Positions 1 through 6,234 of a stretch of DNA of 14,037 nucleotides are shown here, piece by piece. Source of the stretch: an uncultured Oscillospiraceae bacterium (GTDB lineage Bacteria; Bacillota; Clostridia; Oscillospirales; Oscillospiraceae); contig CAJTVO010000091.1 of NCBI GenBank assembly GCA_910579485.1, forward strand, positions 1 through 14,037, written 5' to 3'. How positions within the stretch are numbered: position 1 is the first letter of the stretch; each line of letters opens with the position of its first letter. The notes under the pieces are model-generated. The model searched no databases. It was not told the origin of the DNA and saw nothing but the letters and a program-made list of their open reading frames with translations. Both the position numbers and the translations under genes were made by a program.

Positions 1-95
1 TTTTTGTTCACACAAAAAGTACCCGCAGGGTCCGGGGGCGCGCAGCCCCCGGGGCATCGAATCGAAACAACTACCGTGCCGCGCCTGGCGCGGCA
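1..95. other. Hairpin-rich leader upstream of iorA
   Basis: Three perfect inverted repeats lie in a row. TTTTTGT (1-7) pairs with ACAAAAA (12-18). CCGGGGGC (32-39) pairs with GCCCCCGG (45-52) around a 5-base loop. TGCCGCGC (77-84) pairs with GCGCGGCA (88-95) around a 3-base loop. None has a downstream T-run before iorA. They could be the tail of an upstream terminator or attenuator, mRNA-stabilising structures, or a dispersed palindromic repeat; I recall similar GC-rich palindromes between genes of Oscillospiraceae, but that is memory, not a search. No convincing iorA promoter is visible here, so transcription probably starts left of the window. Confidence 0.5.
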
Positions 96-128
96 GAGAA
101 ACATTGACCATCGAGGAGGACCCGAGAA

Positions 129-1871
129 ATGAAAAAACTGCTTCTGGGCAACGAGGCCGTTGCCCGCGGCCTCTGGGAAGCGGGCTGCACCTTCGTCTCC
201 AGCTACCCCGGCACGCCGAGTACCGAGATCACCGAGGCCGCGGCGAAGTATCCGGAGATCTACGCTGAGTGGGCCCCCAATGAAAAAGTAGCTATGGAAG
301 CTGCCTTCGGCGCGTCTCTGGCGGGCCGCCGCAGCTTCTGCGGCATGAAGCACGTGGGGCTCAACGTCGCCGCCGACCCCCTGTTTACCATCGCCTATAC
401 CGGCGTCAACGGCGGCATGATCATTGCCGTGGCCGACGATGCGGGGATGCACTCCTCCCAGAACGAGCAGGACTCCCGCCACTACGCCCGGGCCGCCAAG
501 CTCCCCATGCTGGAGCCCAGCGACTCCGCCGAGGCGCTGGAATTTACCAAGCTGGCCTATGGGCTGTCGGAGGACTTTGACACCCCGGTCATTATGAAGA
601 TGTGTACCCGCGTGGCCCACTCCCAGAGCGTCGTGGAGCCCGGCGAGCGGGTGGAGCCCGCCCAGAAGCCCTACGAGAAAAACGGGGCCAAGTACATCAT
701 GATGCCCGGCAACGCCAAGGCCCGCCATCCCGTGGTGGAGGAGCGCCTGCGGAAGATCGCCGAGTGGGCGGAGACCGCCTCCGTCAACCGGGTGGAGCCC
801 GGAAAGGACCGCAAAATGGGCATCATCACCTCCTCTACCAGCTATCAGTACGTGAAGGAGGTCTGCGGGGATACCTATCCGGTATTGAAGCTGGGCATGG
901 TCTGGCCCCTGCCGGAGAAGAAGATCACCGAGTTCGCCAAGTCCGTGGACCTGCTGGTGGTGGTGGAGGAACTGGACGGCTTCATCGAGGACTACTGCCG
1001 GAACCTGGGGCTGGCCTGCGCGGGGAAGGCCAATTTCTCCTGCATCGGCGAGCTGAGCCAGAACGCCGTGGCGGCGCAGCTGACCCATGAAGACCGCGCC
1101 GGCGTCAAGCTGGAGGACGCCATCCCGCCCCGGCCCCCGGTCATGTGCGCCGGATGCCCCCACCGCGGGCTGTTCTATACGCTGAAAAAGAATAACCTCA
1201 CCGTTCTGGGGGATATCGGCTGCTACACGCTGGGCGCGGTGGCGCCGCTGGGAGCTATGGATTCCACCATCTGCATGGGAGCGTCCATCTCCGGGCTGCA
1301 CGGCTTCAACAAGGCCAACGGCGGCGAGAGCGAGGGGCGGACGGTGGCCGTCATCGGGGACTCCACCTTCATGCACTCCGGCGTCACGGGCCTTATCAAC
1401 ACGGCCTATAACGAGTCCAATTCCACCGTCATCATTCTGGACAACTCTATCACCGGCATGACCGGCCACCAGCAGAACCCCACCACCGGCTATAACCTCA
1501 AGGGCGACCCCTGCGCCAAAATCGATCTGGAAAGCCTGTGCCGGGCTGTGGGCGTCAACCGGGTCCGGGTGGTGGACCCCTACGATCTGGCCGCCTGCGA
1601 CGCGGCGGTCAAGGAGGAGCTGGCGGCGAAGGAGCCCTCCGTTATCATCTCCCGCCGTCCCTGCGCCCTGCTGAAATATGTGAAGCACCCCGGCCCCATC
1701 GCGTCCGATCCGGACAAGTGCGTGGGCTGCAAGTCCTGTATGCGCATCGGCTGTCCCGCCATCAGCATCGCGGACGGCAAGGCGGTCATCGACAACACCC
1801 TCTGCACGGGCTGCGGCGTGTGTACCCAGCTGTGCAAATTCGACGCCCTGGGCGGAAAGAAGGAGGCGTGA
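129..1871 (+). CDS. iorA: Indolepyruvate:ferredoxin oxidoreductase, alpha subunit
   Basis: This is the catalytic thiamine-diphosphate subunit that oxidatively decarboxylates aryl pyruvates (indolepyruvate, phenylpyruvate) with CoA to aryl-acetyl-CoA, passing electrons to ferredoxin in the cytosol. The 580 residues fit the family. The N-terminal pyrimidine-binding domain has SSYPGTPSTEI (24-34) and the likely TPP-activating Glu in NEK (51-53). The C-terminal TPP domain has CAGCPHRG (340-347), GDIGCYTLG (361-369) and a metal-TPP signature running from GDS (410-412) to DNS (438-440). The end is a ferredoxin-like domain with Cys531, 534, 537 and 542 (CxxCxxCx4CP) and Cys559, 562, 565 and 569, predicting two 4Fe-4S clusters. 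The start has GAGGAGGA eight bases upstream. iorB begins two bases after the stop, so the pair is an operon. Substrate preference among aromatic 2-ketoacids cannot be read from sequence. Confidence 0.96.
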   Translation: MKKLLLGNEAVARGLWEAGCTFVSSYPGTPSTEITEAAAKYPEIYAEWAPNEKVAMEAAFGASLAGRRSFCGMKHVGLNVAADPLFTIAYTGVNGGMIIAVADDAGMHSSQNEQDSRHYARAAKLPMLEPSDSAEALEFTKLAYGLSEDFDTPVIMKMCTRVAHSQSVVEPGERVEPAQKPYEKNGAKYIMMPGNAKARHPVVEERLRKIAEWAETASVNRVEPGKDRKMGIITSSTSYQYVKEVCGDTYPVLKLGMVWPLPEKKITEFAKSVDLLVVVEELDGFIEDYCRNLGLACAGKANFSCIGELSQNAVAAQLTHEDRAGVKLEDAIPPRPPVMCAGCPHRGLFYTLKKNNLTVLGDIGCYTLGAVAPLGAMDSTICMGASISGLHGFNKANGGESEGRTVAVIGDSTFMHSGVTGLINTAYNESNSTVIILDNSITGMTGHQQNPTTGYNLKGDPCAKIDLESLCRAVGVNRVRVVDPYDLAACDAAVKEELAAKEPSVIISRRPCALLKYVKHPGPIASDPDKCVGCKSCMRIGCPAISIADGKAVIDNTLCTGCGVCTQLCKFDALGGKKEA

Positions 1872-1873
1872 GC

Positions 1874-2446
1874 ATGGAAACGAAAAACATCATGATCGCC
1901 GGCGTAGGCGGTCAGGGCACCCTGCTGGCCAGCAAGCTGCTGGGCGGGCTGCTGCTGGGCAAGGGCTTTGACGTGAAGGTCAGCGAGGTCCACGGCATGA
2001 GCCAGCGGGGCGGCAGCGTGGTGACCTACGTCCGCTGGGGGGAGAAGGTGTATTCCCCCATCATCGACAAGGGGCAGGCGGACGTGATCCTGTCCTTCGA
2101 GCTGCTGGAGGCCGCGCGGTGGACGGAGTATCTGAAGGCCGGCGGCAGGATCGTCACCAACACCCAGCAGATCAACCCCATGCCGGTCATCACCGGCGCG
2201 GCGGCGTATCCGGAGGCCCTTGTGGAGAAGATGCGCGCCGCGGGTCTGGAGGTGGACGCCATCGACGCCCTCTCCCTGGCCGAGGAGGCCGGGAGCAGCA
2301 AGGCGGTGAACATCGTCCTCATGGGGCGGCTGTCCAAGTGGTTCGACTTCACCGGGGAGGAGTGGCTGGCGGCGATCCAGCAGAGCGTCCCGCCCAAATT
2401 CCTGGAGATGAATCAAAAGGCGTTCCGGCTGGGACGGGAAGCGTAA
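1874..2446 (+). CDS. iorB: Indolepyruvate:ferredoxin oxidoreductase, beta subunit
   Basis: The 190-residue partner of IorA belongs to the gamma domain family of pyruvate/ketoisovalerate ferredoxin oxidoreductases and completes the IorAB enzyme. Diagnostic motifs are the N-terminal GVGGQGTLLASKLLG at about residues 8-22 and SEVHGMSQRGGSVVTYVRWG at about 36-55. No cysteine cluster is present, as expected, because the clusters are in IorA. The ATG at 1874 is chosen because AAGGAGG (1860-1866) sits seven bases upstream and overlaps the end of iorA, implying translational coupling. The frame is open much further upstream, but that part lies antiparallel in frame over iorA and is a shadow. A strong terminator follows 11 bases after the stop, so the operon ends here. 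Confidence 0.95.
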   Translation: METKNIMIAGVGGQGTLLASKLLGGLLLGKGFDVKVSEVHGMSQRGGSVVTYVRWGEKVYSPIIDKGQADVILSFELLEAARWTEYLKAGGRIVTNTQQINPMPVITGAAAYPEALVEKMRAAGLEVDAIDALSLAEEAGSSKAVNIVLMGRLSKWFDFTGEEWLAAIQQSVPPKFLEMNQKAFRLGREA

Positions 2447-2457
2447 ACAGAATAGAC

Positions 2458-2489
2458 AAGGTCCGGAGAAGTTTCTCCGGACCTTTTTT
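2458..2489 (+). terminator. Intrinsic terminator of iorAB
   Basis: A 12-base perfect stem (AAGGTCCGGAGA, 2458-2469, with TCTCCGGACCTT, 2474-2485) closes on the loop AGTT and is followed by six T (2484-2489). This is a textbook rho-independent terminator for the iorAB transcript. The convergent minus-strand operon ends 22 bases away. The hairpin lacks a T-run in that direction, so it probably serves only the plus strand well. Confidence 0.93.
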
Positions 2490-2510
2490 GCGTTATTCCA
2501 CTCTGTCAGT

Positions 2511-2945
2511 CTAGGTCACATTACCGTTCCTGCTGCAGGTCAAAGACAGATAGACTGGACGAGTCTGTCCATCAGGACCGGAGAAGGTGGCGCTGCCATA
2601 CGCCGTACTGCCAGAGGTATATTCTCGATGAGTAGAAATATCCCAGCCTCGACGGTAGATATCAGCAAGATAATAGCACTCATCTGCACTGCTGGTAATG
2701 CCGTTATATGTAAAAGTTGCGCGCAGTGTGTAGGCAAAGCATTTTTGACCTGACGCATTGTAATATGTATATATTTTGCTGTCACTAATTTTTGTGCGAG
2801 TCTGGCTGACAATTTCTGTTGTGATGATCGCGTAAGAGCCGTCATCGAAATCGATGCGCTCTGGTGCTCCCAAAGCGGCGGCAGGACTTGTCAAATTATT
2901 GAGACACAAAAGTAAGACGATCATCAACGCATATGTACGCTTCAT
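2511..2945 (-). CDS. Small secreted protein, beta-rich, function unknown
   Basis: The 144-residue product starts with a clear Sec signal peptide: MKR, a hydrophobic stretch at about 8-20, and a likely cleavage site near AAA/LG (22-26). The mature part of about 120 residues is rich in Thr, Ser and Tyr, with alternating beta-strand patterns such as YTLRATFTYNG (72-82) and PVYLSLTCSRNGNV (130-143), and carries three cysteines (69, 90, 137). I recall a broad class of small Firmicutes secreted proteins ending in a similar LTCSxxGxxx strand, but I cannot name a family with confidence. TAAGGAGAT lies five bases upstream of the ATG and overlaps the stop of the preceding HAAS-like gene, so it is the third gene of the PadR operon. 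It is more A/T-rich than the flanking metabolic genes. No catalytic motif is visible. Confidence 0.82.
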   Translation of the reverse strand: MKRTYALMIVLLLCLNNLTSPAAALGAPERIDFDDGSYAIITTEIVSQTRTKISDSKIYTYYNASGQKCFAYTLRATFTYNGITSSADECYYLADIYRRGWDISTHREYTSGSTAYGSATFSGPDGQTRPVYLSLTCSRNGNVT

Positions 2946-2956
2946 GTTATATCTCC

Positions 2957-3361
2957 TTAATCATCATAATGATAGATTGTTTGGTCCATGGGCAGATCTT
3001 CTGGGAAATTCTCCCCATGCCGGACGTGCTCAATGATCACCAGGCCGCCATTGCTCCATAAATAGGCCGCTATCCCCACCGCTGCCAAAAGCAGTATTGT
3101 TAAAACGGCGATCAAAACACGGGTGCGGAGCTTTCGCCTTCGCCGTTCGTCAGTGACCACCGTCGAATCACATTCTTCCATCAGCCGGGCCGCGCAGACC
3201 TCCGGCGTGCCGAATGTTTTAGCAAGCTCCGCCTTATCAGCGCATGGATTGTCCTCTATCCATGCGCTCACCGCCCTGTCCAGCTGACGCAGCAGACGCT
3301 CCCGTTCCGCCGCGGGACAATCCAGCAGACGGCGTACGGAATGAAGATAAGACGCTTTCAC
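2957..3361 (-). CDS. HAAS-like single-pass membrane protein
   Basis: The 134-residue product has an N-terminal helical domain (about 1-65) with repeated Leu/Ala heptads and the segment LAKTFGTPEVCAARLMEE (46-63), which resembles HAAS/DUF1700-type signalling domains that commonly accompany PadR regulators. A basic stretch RRRRK (73-77) precedes one strong transmembrane helix (about 82-102). A roughly 30-residue tail follows, predicted to be outside by the positive-inside rule. The start is GTG, overlapping the padR stop in the four-base arrangement GTGA, with GGAGGGGGA upstream, so translation is coupled to padR. The known role of such proteins is as partners or targets of PadR control in envelope responses. 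A role in sensing or escorting the secreted product of the next gene is inference. Confidence 0.83.
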   Translation of the reverse strand: MKASYLHSVRRLLDCPAAERERLLRQLDRAVSAWIEDNPCADKAELAKTFGTPEVCAARLMEECDSTVVTDERRRRKLRTRVLIAVLTILLLAAVGIAAYLWSNGGLVIIEHVRHGENFPEDLPMDQTIYHYDD

Positions 3362-3705
3362 TGAAAATCCCCCTCCTCACTTGGAAATATACCATTTATC
3401 AGGCGATCAACGCCCCCGGTAAAGTTTCTATAGATGCCCAAAATCTCCCGGAAATAGGTCCGGCCAGCTTCGGTGATGCCGAAGTATTGCCGCCGCCGTC
3501 CATCGGGAGCGCGGCGTTTGGGCAGCTCCTGAATGTACCCCTGGTCGATCATACGATATAAAATCGCATAGGGGAACACGATGGAGATCGTTCCCCCGCT
3601 GCGTTCCGCAATGGCTGCGGTCAGCTCAGGAACGTGATTGTCCCGTTCATAGAGCAGGGCCAGCACCAACAGCTCCAACAGGGCCTTTTTCAAGTTTTCT
3701 TCCAT
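3358..3705 (-). CDS. PadR-family transcriptional regulator
   Basis: The 115-residue protein is a compact PadR-type winged-helix repressor. The N-terminal helix KKALLELLVLALLYE (6-20) precedes the recognition region PELTAAIAERSGGTISIVFPYAILYRMIDQ, where the family usually has a similar GTLYPaLyRLE segment. The wing contains RRQYFGITEAGRTYF (71-85), matching the canonical R.YYxLTxxGr. It lacks the long C-terminal dimerisation domain of larger PadR proteins, so it belongs to the short group. The start at 3705 is chosen over an upstream in-frame start at 3759 because a promoter with its -10 at 3745-3750 lies in that extension, and AGGGGC lies six bases before 3705. It heads a tightly packed three-gene operon and probably represses its own promoter. 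The inducer is unknown. Confidence 0.92.
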   Translation of the reverse strand: MEENLKKALLELLVLALLYERDNHVPELTAAIAERSGGTISIVFPYAILYRMIDQGYIQELPKRRAPDGRRRQYFGITEAGRTYFREILGIYRNFTGGVDRLINGIFPSEEGDFQ

Positions 3706-3744
3706 AATACTGCCCCTGTACGCGATAATGACTGGAATATGGTT

Positions 3745-3773
3745 ATTATACCACGACAACTTTTCATTTGCAA
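3745..3773 (-). promoter_or_regulatory. Promoter of the PadR operon
   Basis: Read on the minus strand there is a -35 TTGCAA (3768-3773), a 17-base spacer and a perfect -10 TATAAT (3745-3750) with an extended TGG before it. Transcription should start near 3738, leaving a leader of about 33 bases to padR. The -10 sits inside a short inverted repeat, TGGT (6 bases) ACCA read on either strand (3740s to 3750s), a plausible but unproven PadR operator. Confidence 0.78.
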
Positions 3774-3818
3774 CATATTTTTTTATCCTTAATTTTTGGT
3801 TTTATTTATTTTTTTGTA

Positions 3819-3847
3819 TTGACAAATTTATTGGGAGCTGATATATT
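3819..3847 (+). promoter_or_regulatory. Distal promoter for the secreted protein gene
   Basis: TTGACA (3819-3824) is a perfect -35, followed by exactly 17 bases and TATATT (3842-3847), five of six to the -10 consensus. The segment from about 3771 to 3830 is almost entirely A/T, resembling an UP-element region. Transcription would start near 3854, giving a leader of about 130 bases that contains a second strong ribosome-site sequence, AAAGGAGG (3917-3924), not adjacent to an ATG. Confidence 0.75.
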
Positions 3848-3936
3848 TAACATGCAAGCAATACTGATTGGCAAATATAACAGAAGATAAATCTCTTCCA
3901 AGTCTAAATTTTGTTGAAAGGAGGCAAAACGGATTC

Positions 3937-3965
3937 TTGACCTGGACTTGGAGTGGGTTTATAAT
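3937..3965 (+). promoter_or_regulatory. Proximal promoter for the secreted protein gene
   Basis: TTGACC (3937-3942), a 17-base spacer and a perfect TATAAT (3960-3965) make a second sigma-A-like promoter. Its expected start point near 3972 falls right at the AAGGAG ribosome site (3973-3978), so the resulting mRNA would have a leader of only about 13 bases. Whether one or both promoters are used cannot be decided from sequence. Confidence 0.6.
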
Positions 3966-3984
3966 AAATAATAAGGAGTATATC

Positions 3985-4692
3985 ATGAAGAAAATTGCAA
4001 GCGTTTTCTTTGCGCTTATCCTCTGTTGCTCGTTAGGAGCTCCCGTCTTTGCCGCAGAAGCAGACACTGGTTCGGTAGAGGCTGAACTCGTTATTCCGGA
4101 GGGCGAAGCCCGCTATTTTGAATTGCCTGAGTGTGAGGGCATTGCACTGGAAGAGATCGCCGCCGCTGAGGAAGACTCCGATATTCAGCCGCAAGTGATT
4201 CCGAGCACAGCAAATATTTTTGAGATCGAGGAATTTAGGGTTCACCCGGTGGTAAAAATCAACGGCAAAACGACGTATTTGGAGGGACACTATTGGTTCC
4301 GTCCGGCATCCTTTGCCCCCACTACCGTTCGGGCGGAGATGACCGCAGCGCGGCAGCAGGAACTCATTGATTACGCAGCTGGGCAGGGGCACGAGGTCAT
4401 TGGTTGGTATTTGTCCGGAACAATTCATATGGAATGCTATCTGCCCCATTGGGTCAACTACAAAACTTTCAACCACGAGAGCAATGGTCAAACAACAAAG
4501 GCTCTTAATATTTACAAGAGCACCTATCGCGGGACTCTCTCCACTTACGCACTATTTCCGAATGATATGACAAAGGATTATACATATGGCTTTGAAGGCA
4601 ACGGGTACATGACGGTATACTACAGCGCTGGAAATACTGTCCGCGATCTGTACCCGACATATGTGATGAACGCTACTTTTAAACAAAGTTAA
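3985..4692 (+). CDS. Secreted protein of unknown function
   Basis: I do not recognise a family. The 235-residue product has a typical signal peptide (MKK, hydrophobic 4-18, probable cleavage at VFA/A near residue 23). The mature N-terminus to about residue 70 is strongly acidic, with a run of Glu/Asp at 56-66. The rest looks beta-rich, with many aromatic residues (GHYWFRP, 101-107; GYMTVYYSAGN, 207-217) and one helix-like segment (117-133). The ATG at 3985 has AAGGAG six bases upstream and gives a clean signal peptide. The same frame is open upstream to 3868, including an in-frame TTG at 3937 behind AAAGGAGG, but those starts would bury the signal sequence. It diverges from the PadR operon and shares its control region, so shared regulation is plausible. 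Base use is more A/T-rich than the flanking genes. Confidence 0.82.
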   Translation: MKKIASVFFALILCCSLGAPVFAAEADTGSVEAELVIPEGEARYFELPECEGIALEEIAAAEEDSDIQPQVIPSTANIFEIEEFRVHPVVKINGKTTYLEGHYWFRPASFAPTTVRAEMTAARQQELIDYAAGQGHEVIGWYLSGTIHMECYLPHWVNYKTFNHESNGQTTKALNIYKSTYRGTLSTYALFPNDMTKDYTYGFEGNGYMTVYYSAGNTVRDLYPTYVMNATFKQS

Positions 4693-4712
4693 GACGGAAA
4701 GCAGGTAACGGC

Positions 4713-5261
4713 ATGATCATCGGCAACTACATTTATTCCCCGATCGAGCAGGGCAACGGCTACACTTGCGGCTTTGTCAAGCTGAATTTCACGCCCCGCA
4801 AGGTGGAGCCCCGCGTTCCCGACGCTTCCCAGACCGGCGGGGGCCAGCCTGCCACAGGCTTAGACGCGCTCTCCCCGGAGGAGAAGACCGCCCTGAAAAA
4901 CAAGCTGCACAACGGTCAGGGAGACCTCTCCCTGCAGGAATGGGACGATTTTCTCGCGGATCTGGAGGAGTACGGGATCATCTCTCATGAAGAGCGGTTT
5001 TTTGCCAACGGGACCCTCCGCGAGATACCGGGGGCGGTTTTGAGGGACGGCTCCCACGCCTTCCATGGAAGTGTCGATCAGGACGTCGGGAATATGTGGA
5101 AGGGCGACCCCCTCTCATGGCTGGATGATATGGACGTGTATATGCTGAAAAACCAGCTGTACGCCTCCATGGGCAGCCGGTACATGGTCGAGCCCGGCGG
5201 ACAGCGGGCGGCGTTCCAAAAGGTGTCGCAGATCACGAAGGATCTATTGAATTGCATATAG
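4713..5261 (+). CDS. Soluble protein of unknown function
   Basis: The 182-residue product has no signal peptide or membrane segment. It starts with a Tyr/Asn-rich segment (MIIGNYIYSPIEQGNGYTCG, 1-20). A low-complexity Pro/Gly linker (about 29-48) follows, then a helical module LSPEEKTALKNKL ... LSLQEWDDFLADLEEYGIIS (53-91) that resembles short helical segments I associate with other Oscillospiraceae proteins of unknown role. The C-terminal third (about 128-182) looks helical too. The ATG lies 20 bases after the secreted-protein gene with only a weak AGGTAA before it, so co-transcription is possible. Its base composition, however, matches the GC-rich chromosome rather than the A/T-rich cassette upstream, suggesting a different history. 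No catalytic residues can be assigned. Confidence 0.8.
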   Translation: MIIGNYIYSPIEQGNGYTCGFVKLNFTPRKVEPRVPDASQTGGGQPATGLDALSPEEKTALKNKLHNGQGDLSLQEWDDFLADLEEYGIISHEERFFANGTLREIPGAVLRDGSHAFHGSVDQDVGNMWKGDPLSWLDDMDVYMLKNQLYASMGSRYMVEPGGQRAAFQKVSQITKDLLNCI

Positions 5262-5270
5262 GAATGAAGT

Positions 5271-5301
5271 GAGAGCCAACGCCCAAAGGGCGCTGGCTCT
5301 C
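5271..5301. terminator. Hairpin between convergent genes
   Basis: GAGAGCCAACGCCC (5271-5284) pairs with GGGCGCTGGCTCTC (5288-5301) with one mismatch and a three-base AAA loop. It lies ten bases after the stop of the plus-strand gene and six bases beyond the end of the minus-strand carboxypeptidase gene. It probably terminates or protects both transcripts, but neither side has a long T-run, so termination may be partial. Confidence 0.6.
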
Positions 5302-5307
5302 TTACGC

Positions 5308-6234
5308 TTAACACGGACAGCGGACCGTCATCGTCCCCGCGCCGCCGTCGATGGTACACGCGGCCCCCATGGGCAGCGTCACCATGGGAGTGCAGTGGGC
5401 GGAGCGGACGTTATACAGCACCGGCCTGGGCCATCCGGCAAAGAAGTCCCGCAGCAGCGCCTCCGGCCCGTAGTCCGCCCGGCGGGCGTTGCGGCAGTCG
5501 GTGAACACCCCGAACACCAGCCCAGCCGCGCCGTCCAGGACGCCGCCATACCGGAGCTGGTACAGCATCCGCTCCAGGGCGTAGACCTCCTCGCTCACGT
5601 CCTCCAGATAGAGGATGCAGCCCCGCGCGTCGATCTGCCAGGGGGTGCCCATGGAGGCGGAGACCAGGGACAGGTTGCCGCCGGTCAGCCGCCCGCAGGC
5701 CCGGCCGGGACGCAGGGGGTTGATCTCCTCCCCCGGCGGGTTCTGGATGTCCAGGCACGCCCCCATTTCCAGCGCCGAGCAGAGGCTGTGCCAGGTGAAG
5801 TCATCCTGCTCCCGCCCGAGGGTCCAGCTGGCCATTGGACCGTGGAAGGTCACCAGGCCGCACCGCTGTCCAATGGCCAGATGCAGACTGGTGACGTCGC
5901 TGAACCCGATCAGCGGCTTCGGATGGGCGGCGATGCACGGATAGTCCAGCAGGGGAAGCATCTGCCATGCGGTCTCGCCGCCCCGGGTACACCAGATGGC
6001 GGCAATGTCCGGGTCCGCGAAGCCCCGGTTCAGATCGGCGGCTTTGACCTCCGGCGGCGCGGCGGCGTAGCCGCTGGGCGCGGACCCCCGGCAGGAGTCC
6101 CCGATCTTCACCCGGAACCCCAGGGCCTCCACGCTGGCGGCGACCTCCTCAACAGGCTGGTCCGCGGTAAGGGGAGAAGAGGGGGAGATCAGCAGGATGG
6201 TGTCCCCCTTTTTCAGTTTCGGCGGGAATATCAT
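5308..6234 (-). CDS. S66-family LD-carboxypeptidase (LdcA/MccF-like)
   Basis: The 308-residue protein belongs to the S66 serine peptidases. LdcA members remove the terminal D-Ala from murein tetrapeptides during cell-wall recycling; MccF members cleave the microcin C7 conjugate. Visible signatures are GDTILLISPSSP (10-21), RGGETAWQMLPLLDY (84-98), the nucleophile motif LIGFSDVTSLHL (108-119, Ser112), FHGPM (130-134), Glu211 in YLEDVSEE, and His280 before the TLPMG strand. The Ser-Glu-His triad is therefore complete. There is no signal peptide, so it acts in the cytosol. The ATG overlaps the stop of the upstream M20 gene (ATGA) and has AGGAGG seven bases upstream inside that gene, so the two are translationally coupled. 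Murein recycling is the default inference; MccF-like detoxification is possible and cannot be excluded. Confidence 0.92.
   Translation of the reverse strand: MIFPPKLKKGDTILLISPSSPLTADQPVEEVAASVEALGFRVKIGDSCRGSAPSGYAAAPPEVKAADLNRGFADPDIAAIWCTRGGETAWQMLPLLDYPCIAAHPKPLIGFSDVTSLHLAIGQRCGLVTFHGPMASWTLGREQDDFTWHSLCSALEMGACLDIQNPPGEEINPLRPGRACGRLTGGNLSLVSASMGTPWQIDARGCILYLEDVSEEVYALERMLYQLRYGGVLDGAAGLVFGVFTDCRNARRADYGPEALLRDFFAGWPRPVLYNVRSAHCTPMVTLPMGAACTIDGGAGTMTVRCPC

Noticed and set aside
1538..1873. N-terminal extension of iorB over the end of iorA
   Set aside because: It overlaps the iorA ferredoxin domain in another frame and is Arg/Gly-rich; the ATG at 1874 has a strong ribosome site and gives the family N-terminus.
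3706..3759. Longer PadR start at 3759
   Set aside because: The -10 element at 3745-3750 lies inside it, so the transcript starts downstream of that codon.
3852..3890. Twelve-codon leader peptide starting at 3852
   Set aside because: It has no ribosome site and begins at or before the predicted transcript start.
2511..4692. Mobile element or prophage remnant
   Set aside because: Base composition is unlike the flanks, but I see no transposase, integrase, terminal repeats or tRNA target, so transfer stays a suggestion only.
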